Below, piece by piece: positions 23,823 through 30,406 of a stretch of 64,000 bases of DNA. Positions within the stretch are counted from its first letter, which is position 1; each line of letters starts with the position of its first letter. This DNA is from Agromyces sp. H66 (lineage in GTDB: Bacteria > Actinomycetota > Actinomycetes > Actinomycetales > Microbacteriaceae): positions 124,001 to 188,000 of the forward strand of contig NZ_SJZG01000002.1 in NCBI RefSeq assembly GCF_004959775.1, read 5' to 3'. Under the pieces are notes generated by a model. That model made no database searches and was not told the DNA's origin. It was given only the letters and a program-made list of their open reading frames with translations. A program made the translations under genes and the position numbers.

Positions 23823-24707
23823 TTATGCGTAGCAGCTTACGACCACGGGGAACATGACGGTTGCGTAGTTGAACTTCCGGAACCCGAGGCACTTGCCCTG
23901 GGAGAGGGCCTCGTTCGCCGTACCGATGATCGTGGCTGAGGCGAGTCCGCAAAGTGCTCCGCCGAGAGGGGTTGCCAGCCAGGTACATGCGATGGAGACC
24001 AGCGAGGTCGCTGATGCTCCCCAGTTCCGGATCGTGGTCGTCTCCGAGCGGGTGTACTCGACGGTGCAGAAGAGCAGATCGCACATCAGCCGCGGGTCGG
24101 CGACCACCGGAAACGCAGCGCCGGTCGTGTCGACATGCTGCACGAGGGTCGTCCCCTCGACGGAGTACCACGTCGGCAATTCGACCCCGTCCGCGTCCAC
24201 TGCCCACGGGCGAAGGATGCCGTTCACCAGGGCACCGGACTCGTCCTTGATCATGACCATGCCGTCGACGAGCTCGAGGTCCGCCGCGGCGCCGTCAGCG
24301 CTGATGTCGAACGAGTAGGAGTCAGGCGCGCTCTCGTCGTTGATCACGATGTACCCTGCGTTCGCGGCGGAGCCTTGGCCGGTGAGGACGAAGGCGTGCG
24401 AGCTCGCCTCGGCGTAGGTGAGCGTTGACTTGTCCGGGCCCAGCACGGGGTCGGCTGCCGTTACAGGCCGGATGGACACTCCGACACCATCGCTGGAGAC
24501 GGTCAATCCGCCCTCCTTGGAGAGCACCCCGCTCGCAGCGATACCCTCAATGTCGGCGGGCTGGAGCAGTCCGATCGCATCGAGTGCGTCGAGAGCGTCC
24601 GCTTGTTGCGGGGCAGCGTTGGCTGGCGCCACTGCGACGCCGGCGAACACCGAGACCATGATCGTTGAAGCCAGGGCGGACCAAATTCGTGTTCGAGTCA
24701 CTTGCAT
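23823..24707 (-). CDS. secreted protein, island pair C (exported partner)
   Basis: The start is set at ATG 24707 because the signal peptide (MQVTRTRIWSALASTIMVSV..., cleavage after ANA) begins there and AAAGCAGG stands just upstream. The 294 aa protein has a beta-rich middle with AFPVVADPRLMCDLLFC and a C-terminal hydrophobic module (TWLATPLGGALCGLASATII, then NEALSQGKCLGFRKFNYATV) ending VVVSCYA. This module, a short amphipathic/hydrophobic helix between cysteines, is common in uncharacterised actinobacterial exported proteins and could insert into membranes. The downstream membrane protein is 14 bp away. Confidence 0.75.
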   Translation of the reverse strand: MQVTRTRIWSALASTIMVSVFAGVAVAPANAAPQQADALDALDAIGLLQPADIEGIAASGVLSKEGGLTVSSDGVGVSIRPVTAADPVLGPDKSTLTYAEASSHAFVLTGQGSAANAGYIVINDESAPDSYSFDISADGAAADLELVDGMVMIKDESGALVNGILRPWAVDADGVELPTWYSVEGTTLVQHVDTTGAAFPVVADPRLMCDLLFCTVEYTRSETTTIRNWGASATSLVSIACTWLATPLGGALCGLASATIIGTANEALSQGKCLGFRKFNYATVMFPVVVSCYA

Positions 24708-25012
24708 ACCTGCTTTCAAATGAGATACCCAGCCCGCAGCGACGCTGCGTTGCCCACGAGTTTGGAGGAGCTTCGATCGGGCTGTCCGTACCCCACTTTT
24801 GGGGGCATTTTTATGCAACTCGCCGGGCTCTGCCGGAAATCTATGTATGGCAAACGATGGCCCAAGGCCCTCGTGTAGCCGCCGAAATCCGAACCCTCAG
24901 CTGGAAGTGAAACGCCCGGCATCCTTCGAAGTGAAGGATGCCGGGCGTTCGAGGAGCGGCCGGTCAGGGGCCGCTCCTCACCCTGGAGAGGGGGTCCCTG
25001 TGCAGGTCGGGG
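24708..25012. other. intergenic stretch with hairpins
   Basis: No gene is seen. It contains a CGCAGC-GAC-GCTGCG palindrome (24735-24749) in the upstream region of the 24707 gene, a CCCC/GGGG stem followed by CATTTTTATG near 24792-24812, and the strong 17-bp hairpin at 24911-24949. Confidence 0.5.
24911..24949. terminator. strong hairpin, probable terminator
   Basis: AACGCCCGGCATCCTTC (24911-24927) pairs perfectly with GAAGGATGCCGGGCGTT (24933-24949) around GAAGT. It lies downstream of the minus-strand surface-protein remnant at 25013 and would end its transcript. No T run is present on either side. Confidence 0.7.
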
Positions 25013-25460
25013 CTACTCGCCCTGCTCCGCGAGGCGGCGGCGCTTCGTGAGGAGCATCGCCCCAGCGGCCAGTGCGAGCACGCCCGCGCCGCCCGCCACC
25101 AGCACGCCGGCGTCGACACCGGTGACCTTGCCGTCCTTGTCGACGATGGTCTCCACCCAGAAGGACTTGCCGGGAACGTTGAACACCGTCGAGGGGCCGG
25201 TATACTCGACACCGTCGACGACGCCGGGGGCCAGCCCCACGGGCTTGTCGCTGCCGTCGAACACGATGGTTTCCGCGGTGCACACGGGCTGGTCGTCGTC
25301 CTGCTTGTAGGCGCTGAAGGTGCCGCCTCCGGGATGGTCCCGCGGATGACCGCGGTGTCCTTCGCCGGAGAACCGAGCTCGACCTCGGGTGTGGCCTTCG
25401 TCGAGACGATGACCTGCTCGATGACCGTGGTCTCGTTCTCAGCGCCGCAGTCTGAATCGG
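25013..25460 (-). pseudogene. C-terminal remnant of a cell-surface anchored protein
   Basis: On the minus strand one frame gives VSTKATPEVELGSPAKDTAV followed by IRGTIPE; after a frameshift near 25320 it continues GGTFSAYKQDDDQPVC, TAETIVFDGSDKPVGLAPGV, VPGKSFWVETIVDKDGKVTG and the span VLVAGGAGVLALAAGAMLL with tail TKRRRLAEQGE. This is the repeat-plus-anchor end of actinobacterial surface proteins (LPXTG-like architecture, though no clear LPXTG is seen). The N-terminal bulk is missing. The island's right margin has therefore lost most of a large surface gene. Confidence 0.65.
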
Positions 25461-25557
25461 CCTGACTTTCGTTCCTATCGGTTTCATTGTCCCGGCAGGT
25501 GCCGGGTGGGCTGATTCGAGGTCTGAATCGGCTAGACCTTCGTTCCGATCGATTTGC
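25450..25557. repeat. two-copy imperfect direct repeat, 71-bp period
   Basis: TCTGAATCGGCCTGACTTTC (25451-25470) and its following bases to TATCGGTTTC recur as TCTGAATCGGCTAGACCTTC (25522-25541) to GATCGATTTG, about 80 percent identical over 35 nt. It sits at the 5' edge of the truncated surface gene and may be repeat units of that gene or a local duplication. Confidence 0.45.
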
Positions 25558-25726
25558 CGGTCCCACAGTCGCCGACCCTGCGGCCTTTTTGGGGCTCTTT
25601 TCAGCTATGAACATCTGCATCTGACGGCAACGAGCGGCCACGTTCACCGCCTCGAACAGCCCGCCCTGCCTTACAATTGCTGGCATCCACGACCAACACG
25701 TGCGCGTCCATCACGGTGCACACCGT

Positions 25727-25765
25727 CAGGGGGTCAGGGGTTCGAGTCCCCTCAGATCCACCAAA
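25727..25765 (+). repeat. right attachment repeat (att), copy of tRNA-Ala 3' end
   Basis: Identical over 39 nt to 6566-6604. No tRNA 5' half precedes it (the upstream sequence GTGCACACCGT does not fold as an acceptor or D arm), so it is a non-functional duplicate marking the right island end. Confidence 0.88.
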
Positions 25766-25766
25766 A

Positions 25767-25795
25767 CCCCTGATGAATCGGTAGATTCTCAGGGG
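25767..25795 (+). terminator. terminator following the right att copy
   Basis: CCCCTGA pairs with TCAGGGG, and inner GAATC pairs with GATTC around GGTA, followed by CTTCTTCATT. The stem differs from the tRNA-proximal copy (6602-6635) but keeps base pairing, so both copies have been maintained as terminators. Confidence 0.7.
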
Positions 25796-25902
25796 CTTCT
25801 TCATTGGGGAACGGCCAGTCCGAGGCGGTTGAGGCCCCTTTTGGGGCCGTCTTCTTTTCGGGCGGCGGGATGCCACAGACATCCACATCCGATTCCCACT
25901 GA

Positions 25903-26007
25903 CGTCGAGCATCGCGGGGCGACGCGCACTCCAAGCTCGGCAAGCACCTGAGATACAGCCGCGAGAACGTGGCGGCCTGGCTGAAGGACCGCACGGATCG
26001 ACGATGA
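25903..26007 (+). pseudogene. xis: excisionase (HTH_17-type) C-terminal fragment
   Basis: The reading HSKLGKHLRYSRENVAAWLK followed by DRTDRR and stop (26005-26007) matches the end of small MerR-like excisionases, which read RLGRHLRYxxxDVxAWL. The N-terminal helix-turn-helix is missing; a stop in frame stands at 25900-25902. It lies 140 bp right of the att copy and upstream of an integrase start, the usual xis-int order. Confidence 0.7.
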
Positions 26008-26053
26008 GGACGCTGACGAGTCGTCTGCTCTGCTCAGACAGAGGACGAACACG

Positions 26054-26155
26054 ATGCCACGACGCAAGTTGGAACCCGGATCGCACGGCGAGATCTCGTA
26101 CCAGGAGCTGCCGGACGGGAGGGGTGAATGGGACGATCAGATTCCGTCGGCTTGA
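26054..26155 (+). pseudogene. int: integrase N-terminal fragment (tyrosine recombinase)
   Basis: A 33-codon reading, MPRRKLEPGSHGEISYQELP then DGRGEWDDQIPSA, followed by a stop. The first part matches the typical start of actinobacterial tAR integrases (M-RR-LxPGxHGxIS...LPxGR), after which the gene is deleted. Together with the xis remnant it shows that an integrative element once stood, or extended, to the right of the current right repeat. Confidence 0.65.
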
Positions 26156-26179
26156 CGGGCTGACGACCGGTCGGTGCCG

Positions 26180-26665
26180 CTAGTCCCCGGCGAACTCACG
26201 GATGTAGCAAAGCATGCGGTAGTCGGTGCCGGGTTCGATGTTGAAGAAGCCGTGGCGCTCGTAGAATCGACGGGCGTCTATGTCGATCTCATCGACGTTG
26301 ATGTGCATCTCGCCGCCGCCACGACGGCGCGTCTCCCGCACCGCGGTTGTCAGCAGTGCCGTGCCGATGCCGTTGCCACGGACTTCCGGCCGCACATACA
26401 GCTCGTCGAGCACCGCGAGTGGCCCATCGCAGTACACAGTCGGTCGCAGTGTGACGACGGCGTATCCCTGGGTCGCGAGCCGCGGTCCAGCCAGCAGCGC
26501 GAAGGCGGCGGGTTCGTCGTCCAGCAGTCGGCGGAAGCGCGGCAACAGGATCTCGAAGGGCGGTTCATGCGAGCCGAACTCGGCGCCGAAGTCGATCTGC
26601 ATCTGGGTCAGCGTGTCAGCATCGCTCACGTCGGCCAGTCTGATCGAGGGGTTGTGCAGTGTCAT
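26180..26665 (-). CDS. GNAT family N-acetyltransferase
   Basis: A 161 aa acetyltransferase with the acetyl-CoA-binding loop LYVRPEVRGNGIGTALL (about residues 88-104) and the terminal ARRFYERHGFFNIEPG motif. AGGAG stands 6 nt before the ATG. The substrate cannot be deduced. It is the first intact chromosomal gene right of the island and integrase remnants. Confidence 0.9.
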   Translation of the reverse strand: MTLHNPSIRLADVSDADTLTQMQIDFGAEFGSHEPPFEILLPRFRRLLDDEPAAFALLAGPRLATQGYAVVTLRPTVYCDGPLAVLDELYVRPEVRGNGIGTALLTTAVRETRRRGGGEMHINVDEIDIDARRFYERHGFFNIEPGTDYRMLCYIREFAGD

Positions 26666-26674
26666 GCGCGACTC

Positions 26675-26916
26675 CTATTCGATCTCATGCTCCGGGGGTC
26701 TATGCGACCAGCGGATCGTCGGAAGGATCGACCTCCACTCCTCGTGGAGACGCTCTTGAGGATGATCTTCTCCCACCTCGACCTGCACGTCATCCGGCCC
26801 GCACAGCATGAATCGTCGTCGGCCTTCCGGACCGGCCCAGGTCGGACCGTCAACGGCCACCCGGCGGCAACGACGTCCCGGTGATCCAGTGTGACCTGGC
26901 AGTCCAGCACCGACAT
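26675..26916 (-). pseudogene. degenerate small reading frame, unknown
   Basis: Two overlapping minus-strand frames together give a plausible single protein: MSVLDCQVTLDHRDVVAAGW followed, after a -1/+1 shift, by VAVDGPTWAGPEGRRRFMLC, GPDDVQVEVGEDHPQERLHE and EWRSILPTIRWSHRPPEHEI to stop at 26675. The second part could also be a 61-codon gene from GTG 26860. I recognise no family. It may be a decayed gene between the GNAT and TetR genes. Confidence 0.35.
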
Positions 26917-26990
26917 GATCCGAATCCTCCTGCTCGAGTGGCCGTTGGCCGCCTTGATGCCCCGTCCGGCAGCCAGATGGGTTCGTCGTC

Positions 26991-27012
26991 TACCATACCA
27001 TTCAGTATGGTA
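26991..27012. promoter_or_regulatory. palindromic operator upstream of TetR/multicopper oxidase operon
   Basis: TACCATAC (26991-26998) and GTATGGTA (27005-27012) form an 8-bp perfect inverted repeat around CATTCA, 24 bp before the TetR start codon at 27037. TATGGT at the right edge could be the -10. This is the layout of autoregulated TetR operators. Confidence 0.7.
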
Positions 27013-27036
27013 TGGTTTCGAAGTGAAGGGGAACTC

Positions 27037-27666
27037 GTGAGCGCATCACGTGCATCACGTGATCGTCGGTTGAACGAAGGTGCGACGGTGCTGGCCGAAG
27101 AAGGCGCGGGCGATGTGCGCATCGATCGGATCGCCGCGCTCCGGGCCATCGAAATGTCGTTCCACCTTCACTTCGCTGGAGTCGATGGATACAAGAAGGC
27201 GTTGTTGGACCACATGGAGACGATGATCACGGCGCCGCTGCGCGCGGCCAGGGCGAACCCCGGCGAAGAGGCGGTCGCCCGCAGCATACTCGGCCGGCTC
27301 ACATCTCTTCCGGGTGAACCGGACGCCGATCCCTATGGTCGCCGCCTAGAGGTCGCCCCGCACGCCTGGGCGGCGGCCGTCGTGGACGCGGCGATGACGC
27401 GGGCGAGAACCGACTCCGCTCGTCTGGCCGTTCTCCGCAGGGCCTGGTCTACGGCCACGGATGACGAGGAGCGGGTTCGTCTCGCGGCATCGCTGCCGTA
27501 CGTCGTCGGCGTCGGCGCCACCGATCTCATGCCGCCCAGAGAGGCTGGCGACATTCAACGAATCCACGAACTCATCCACCCTCTCGTTCCCGGATGCAAT
27601 GAAGACCGAGCGGGCACCGATGGCGGAAGGACCGAGCAGCCGAGGGCGCACGGTGGTCGGTCATGA
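27037..27666 (+). CDS. TetR family transcriptional regulator (first gene of oxidase operon)
   Basis: GTG 27037 is chosen because AAGGGG lies 7 nt upstream. The 209 aa protein has the HTH region RLNEGATVLAEEGAGDVRID, then RIAALRAIEMSFHLHFAGVD and GYKKALLDHM, typical of TetR proteins, although the recognition helix AIEMSFHLHF departs from the common SxGxFYxHF wording. The palindrome at 26991-27012 is its likely operator. The stop overlaps the following small membrane protein (ATGA). Confidence 0.85.
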   Translation: MSASRASRDRRLNEGATVLAEEGAGDVRIDRIAALRAIEMSFHLHFAGVDGYKKALLDHMETMITAPLRAARANPGEEAVARSILGRLTSLPGEPDADPYGRRLEVAPHAWAAAVVDAAMTRARTDSARLAVLRRAWSTATDDEERVRLAASLPYVVGVGATDLMPPREAGDIQRIHELIHPLVPGCNEDRAGTDGGRTEQPRAHGGRS

Positions 27667-27881
27667 ATGCTCGTCGCGCTCCAAAGGCCGCGTTGGTGCG
27701 GCGCGCCATCGGAGTCGTACTCATCGCGCTCGGCGCCTACGCCCTGTTCGGAGGCCTGTTCGCCCCGCCATGGGCGATCCTCGCCGGCCCGACCGTCATC
27801 CCGCTTCCGGAGGCTCTCATCGCGGCGGCGATCATGTGCCTCGGTGCGGCGCTCGGTGTCTGGCCCGTCAGGAAGGGGTGA
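27663..27881 (+). CDS. small two-span membrane protein in oxidase operon
   Basis: A 72 aa protein with a basic N-terminus (MNARRAPKAALVRR), a span AIGVVLIALGAYALFGGLFA and a second span LPEALIAAAIMCLGAALGVW. It overlaps the TetR stop and ends 3 bp before the multicopper oxidase. It may help metal handling or oxidase maturation; this is inferred from position only. Confidence 0.8.
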   Translation: MNARRAPKAALVRRAIGVVLIALGAYALFGGLFAPPWAILAGPTVIPLPEALIAAAIMCLGAALGVWPVRKG

Positions 27882-27884
27882 TCC

Positions 27885-29417
27885 ATGGGTGGTACTCCGA
27901 CACGGCGCGCGTTCCTGAAATGGACCGCGCTCGGTGCGGGCGTGATACTGCTGCCGATCGGCGTCGGGAGCGGCTATCTCTGGGCACAGGCGAGTCGCGG
28001 CAACGTCGGCCGTGTCGTCTTCGCGAGCCCCCTGCGGATTCCTCCGCTTGCTTCCGTCTCGGCTGGGGCAGACGGACGTCGCGTGATCGACCTCAGTGTG
28101 CAGGAGGGCCGGATCCAGCTGCGGCCGGGCGGTGTCGCGCGTACGTGGGGCGTGAACCAAGCGTATCTGGGGCCTACGATCCGGATCCGGCGAGGGGAGA
28201 CCATCGCGCCGCGAGTGCGCAATCTCCTGCCCGAGCCGACATCGTTGCATTGGCACGGGATGGAGCTTCCCGCCGCTTCGGATGGCGGGCCGCACGAGCG
28301 CATCGCGCCCGGCGACATCTGGGAACCGGTGTGGCGCATCGACCAACATGCCGCGACGCTCTGGTACCATCCCCACCTGCACGGGACGACGAAAGAACAT
28401 GTCTACCGTGGCGTCGCTGGACTGCTCCTCGTCGATGACGATAACGACCCGGGGCTGCCAGACGAGTATGGGGTCGACGACATCCCGGTGGTCGTGCAGG
28501 ACAAGAAGTTCACCGGCGATGGGGCCCTCGACCTGTCGGGCATCTCCTTCGGCGGGATCGACGTCGTCGGCATGCTCGGCGACGAGATTCTCGTCAACGG
28601 CACCTGGGGGCCCTTGCTCTCGATCCGTCGCGAGCTGACACGGCTGCGCGTGCTGAACGCATCGAACGGCCGCGTCTACCGCTTCGTGTTCGATGACCGA
28701 CGCGGGTTTCATGTGGTCGGCACCGACGCCGGCCTCCTTTCCCATCCGATCGCTGCTGAGGAGATCCAGCTCAGCCCGGGTGAACGTGCTGAGCTCGTCG
28801 TCAGGATGCGCCCGGGTGAACGCATCCGACTGTGCAGCGAGCCCCCGGACCTGACAGGGAGCCTCATTCACGAGCACTTCGCCGGTGGCGACGACCGCTT
28901 CGAGATTCTCCAACTTGACGCTGCCCCCGAACTCGAGTCATCCGAACCATTACCCACCGCTCTCCCCTCGGCGCCCCCGGTCGCGGTGCCCGCCCCAGGA
29001 CGGGAGTTGCGCGAGTTCGCGCTGGGTGAGTTCACGATCAACGACCGGACCATCGATATGCACCGCACGGACCTTGTGGTCGAGACCGGCAGCACCGAGG
29101 AATGGAGAGTGCGGAACACGACGGACACCCCGCACAACTTCCACATCCACAACGCTCGCTTCGACATCCTCGCCATCGACGGGCAGGCCCCAGCGATCAC
29201 CGGACCGAAGGACACCGTGTATGTCCGACCAGGCACCCGGGTCGATCTCCGGGTGCATTTCGGGCAGCACGCCGATCCGCACACGCCGTACATGTATCAC
29301 TGTCACGTCCTCGCCCACGAGGACGCTGGAATGATGGGCCAATTCGTCATCGTCGACCCCGGCACCGCGCCGCCCGGAACCACTGATCGCGGTATGCACT
29401 CGACAGGGGGATCATGA
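27885..29417 (+). CDS. multicopper oxidase, Tat-exported
   Basis: A 510 aa laccase/CueO/bilirubin-oxidase-type enzyme. The N-terminus TRRAFLKWTALGAGV is a twin-arginine signal. Copper ligands are seen in SLHWHGMEL, WYHPHLHGTT, TPHNFHIHNARF and YMYHCHVLAHEDAGMMGQF, covering the four copper sites with Met as axial type 1 ligand. It oxidises a substrate (Cu(I), Mn, phenolics or bilirubin) with reduction of oxygen to water outside the membrane. The TetR and small membrane gene upstream form one operon with it. Confidence 0.94.
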   Translation: MGGTPTRRAFLKWTALGAGVILLPIGVGSGYLWAQASRGNVGRVVFASPLRIPPLASVSAGADGRRVIDLSVQEGRIQLRPGGVARTWGVNQAYLGPTIRIRRGETIAPRVRNLLPEPTSLHWHGMELPAASDGGPHERIAPGDIWEPVWRIDQHAATLWYHPHLHGTTKEHVYRGVAGLLLVDDDNDPGLPDEYGVDDIPVVVQDKKFTGDGALDLSGISFGGIDVVGMLGDEILVNGTWGPLLSIRRELTRLRVLNASNGRVYRFVFDDRRGFHVVGTDAGLLSHPIAAEEIQLSPGERAELVVRMRPGERIRLCSEPPDLTGSLIHEHFAGGDDRFEILQLDAAPELESSEPLPTALPSAPPVAVPAPGRELREFALGEFTINDRTIDMHRTDLVVETGSTEEWRVRNTTDTPHNFHIHNARFDILAIDGQAPAITGPKDTVYVRPGTRVDLRVHFGQHADPHTPYMYHCHVLAHEDAGMMGQFVIVDPGTAPPGTTDRGMHSTGGS

Positions 29418-29653
29418 TCGATCGAGGTGTCTCCGGCTTCCCACGGCGGTACTCATCGACCGTGACCCCGATCAAGGTCGCCACAGCCGCTGGGCTCATC
29501 CGGGGGATATGCCTGCGCCACGGGAATGTCATCGACCAGCCCTCGAGGATCGTCGGGAACGGCGCCCCGGTCGGTCCCCACGGCGTGCAACGACGGCGAC
29601 GCCCGGGCGAACAGTTAACATGGACGCAGGTGTTCGATCTGGGAGGTGGGGCG

Positions 29654-30265
29654 ATGCCGTCGACGCAGAGCCCGGCGAGCGAACCCGCCGTCGACGGCGT
29701 TCCGGATCGCGCGTTGCGCGCCGACGCACTGCGGAACATCGAGACGATCATCGCCACCGCCACCCGACTGCTGGCCGTCGATCCTGACGCGAGCGTCAAC
29801 GAGATAGCGAAGGCGGCCGGCGTCGGTCGGGTCACCCTCTACGGTCACTTCGACTCCCGCGCGACACTCGTCCGTGAGGTCGTGGATCGTGCGATCGCGC
29901 AGACCGAGGAGGCGCTGTCGCAGGTCGATCTCGACGGCGACCCGCGGGCTGCGCTGGGTCGGCTTCTGGAGGCATCCTGGCAGTTGACCCACCGGTTCGG
30001 CGCGCTGGTGGTCGCAGCCTCCCAGGCGCTGCCGCCCGAGGGGATGCACCGCGCGCATGAGGAGCCGGCGGCTCGCGTCCGCGCTCTGCTGGTCCGAGGT
30101 CGCGAGGTCGGTGAGTTCCGCAGCGACGTGCCGATCGAGTGGCAGGTCAGCGTCGTGCAGGCGATCCTGCACGGCGCCTCGGCCGCCGTGCACCGTGGCG
30201 AGATCACCGCCGACGACGCACCGTTCCTCGTCCGCGACACCGTGCTCGCCGCCCTCGCTGCCTGA
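29654..30265 (+). CDS. TetR family regulator of the MFS pump
   Basis: GGAGGT lies 6 nt before ATG 29654, so longer upstream starts are rejected. The 203 aa protein has the HTH NIETIIATATRLLAVDPDAS then VNEIAKAAGVGRVTLYGHFD at residues 30-70. Its stop codon lies in the first unit of a 17-bp tandem repeat. The MFS gene 141 bp downstream has a clear palindromic operator, its likely target. The 236 bp before it (29418-29653) hold no gene I can support. Confidence 0.88.
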   Translation: MPSTQSPASEPAVDGVPDRALRADALRNIETIIATATRLLAVDPDASVNEIAKAAGVGRVTLYGHFDSRATLVREVVDRAIAQTEEALSQVDLDGDPRAALGRLLEASWQLTHRFGALVVAASQALPPEGMHRAHEEPAARVRALLVRGREVGEFRSDVPIEWQVSVVQAILHGASAAVHRGEITADDAPFLVRDTVLAALAA

Positions 30266-30308
30266 CCGCCCTCGCTGCCTGACCGCCCTCGCTGCCTGAC
30301 CGCCCTCG
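30249..30308. repeat. 3.5 copies of a 17-bp tandem repeat
   Basis: CCGCCCTCGCTGCCTGA is repeated exactly at 30249-30265, 30266-30282 and 30283-30299, followed by a 9-bp partial copy. Each full unit ends in TGA; the first one supplies the stop of the TetR gene. Confidence 0.9.
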
Positions 30309-30367
30309 CGCTCCGCCTCGCCGTACTCCCACCTCTGTTTGTCGAACAGGCATGTTCAGGTTAGTGT

Positions 30368-30389
30368 ACTCGTACATCACTGTACGAGT
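30368..30389. promoter_or_regulatory. palindromic operator of the MFS gene
   Basis: ACTCGTACA (30368-30376) is exactly inverted as TGTACGAGT (30381-30389) with a 4-bp spacer, 17 bp before the MFS ATG's upstream base and next to a GAGGAGGA ribosome site. A TTGTCG-17 bp-TAGTGT promoter may lie just upstream. A TetR dimer from the adjacent gene probably binds here. Confidence 0.72.
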
Positions 30390-30406
30390 TAGAGGAGGAT
30401 GGTGTC

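Larger units (their letters stand above)
6566..25765. mobile_element. tRNA-Ala genomic island (about 19.2 kb), integrase lost
   Basis: The segment is bounded by identical 39-bp copies of the tRNA-Ala 3' end. Content is typical of an accessory island: three IS families in fragments and copies, several pseudogenes, many small secreted proteins without recognisable housekeeping function, and a visibly more AT-tolerant third codon position than the flanks. There is no integrase, relaxase or replication gene inside, so it looks immobilised. Remnants of excisionase and integrase lie just to the right of the right repeat. Confidence 0.82.

Noticed and set aside
23341..24960. CRISPR or other repeat arrays in hairpin-rich intergenic regions
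   Set aside because: The hairpins at 23353-23386 and 24911-24949 are single terminators; there is no regularly spaced direct repeat and no cas gene in the window.
25681..25766. A second tRNA-Ala gene at the right island end
   Set aside because: Only the 3' half (T arm, acceptor 3' strand, CCA) is present; the upstream sequence has no matching acceptor 5' strand, D arm or anticodon stem.
25801..26067. Minus-strand reading MRRGIVFVLCLSRADDSSAS... as a gene
   Set aside because: It is antisense to the excisionase fragment and the duplicated att-flank block and has no ribosome site.
30334..30360. TCGAAC-like palindrome (GTCGAACAGGCATGTTCAGG) as a LexA/SOS box upstream of the MFS gene
   Set aside because: The actinobacterial SOS box has a 4-bp spacer (TCGAAC-N4-GTTCGA); here the half-sites are 6 bp apart and the right half ends GTTCAG.
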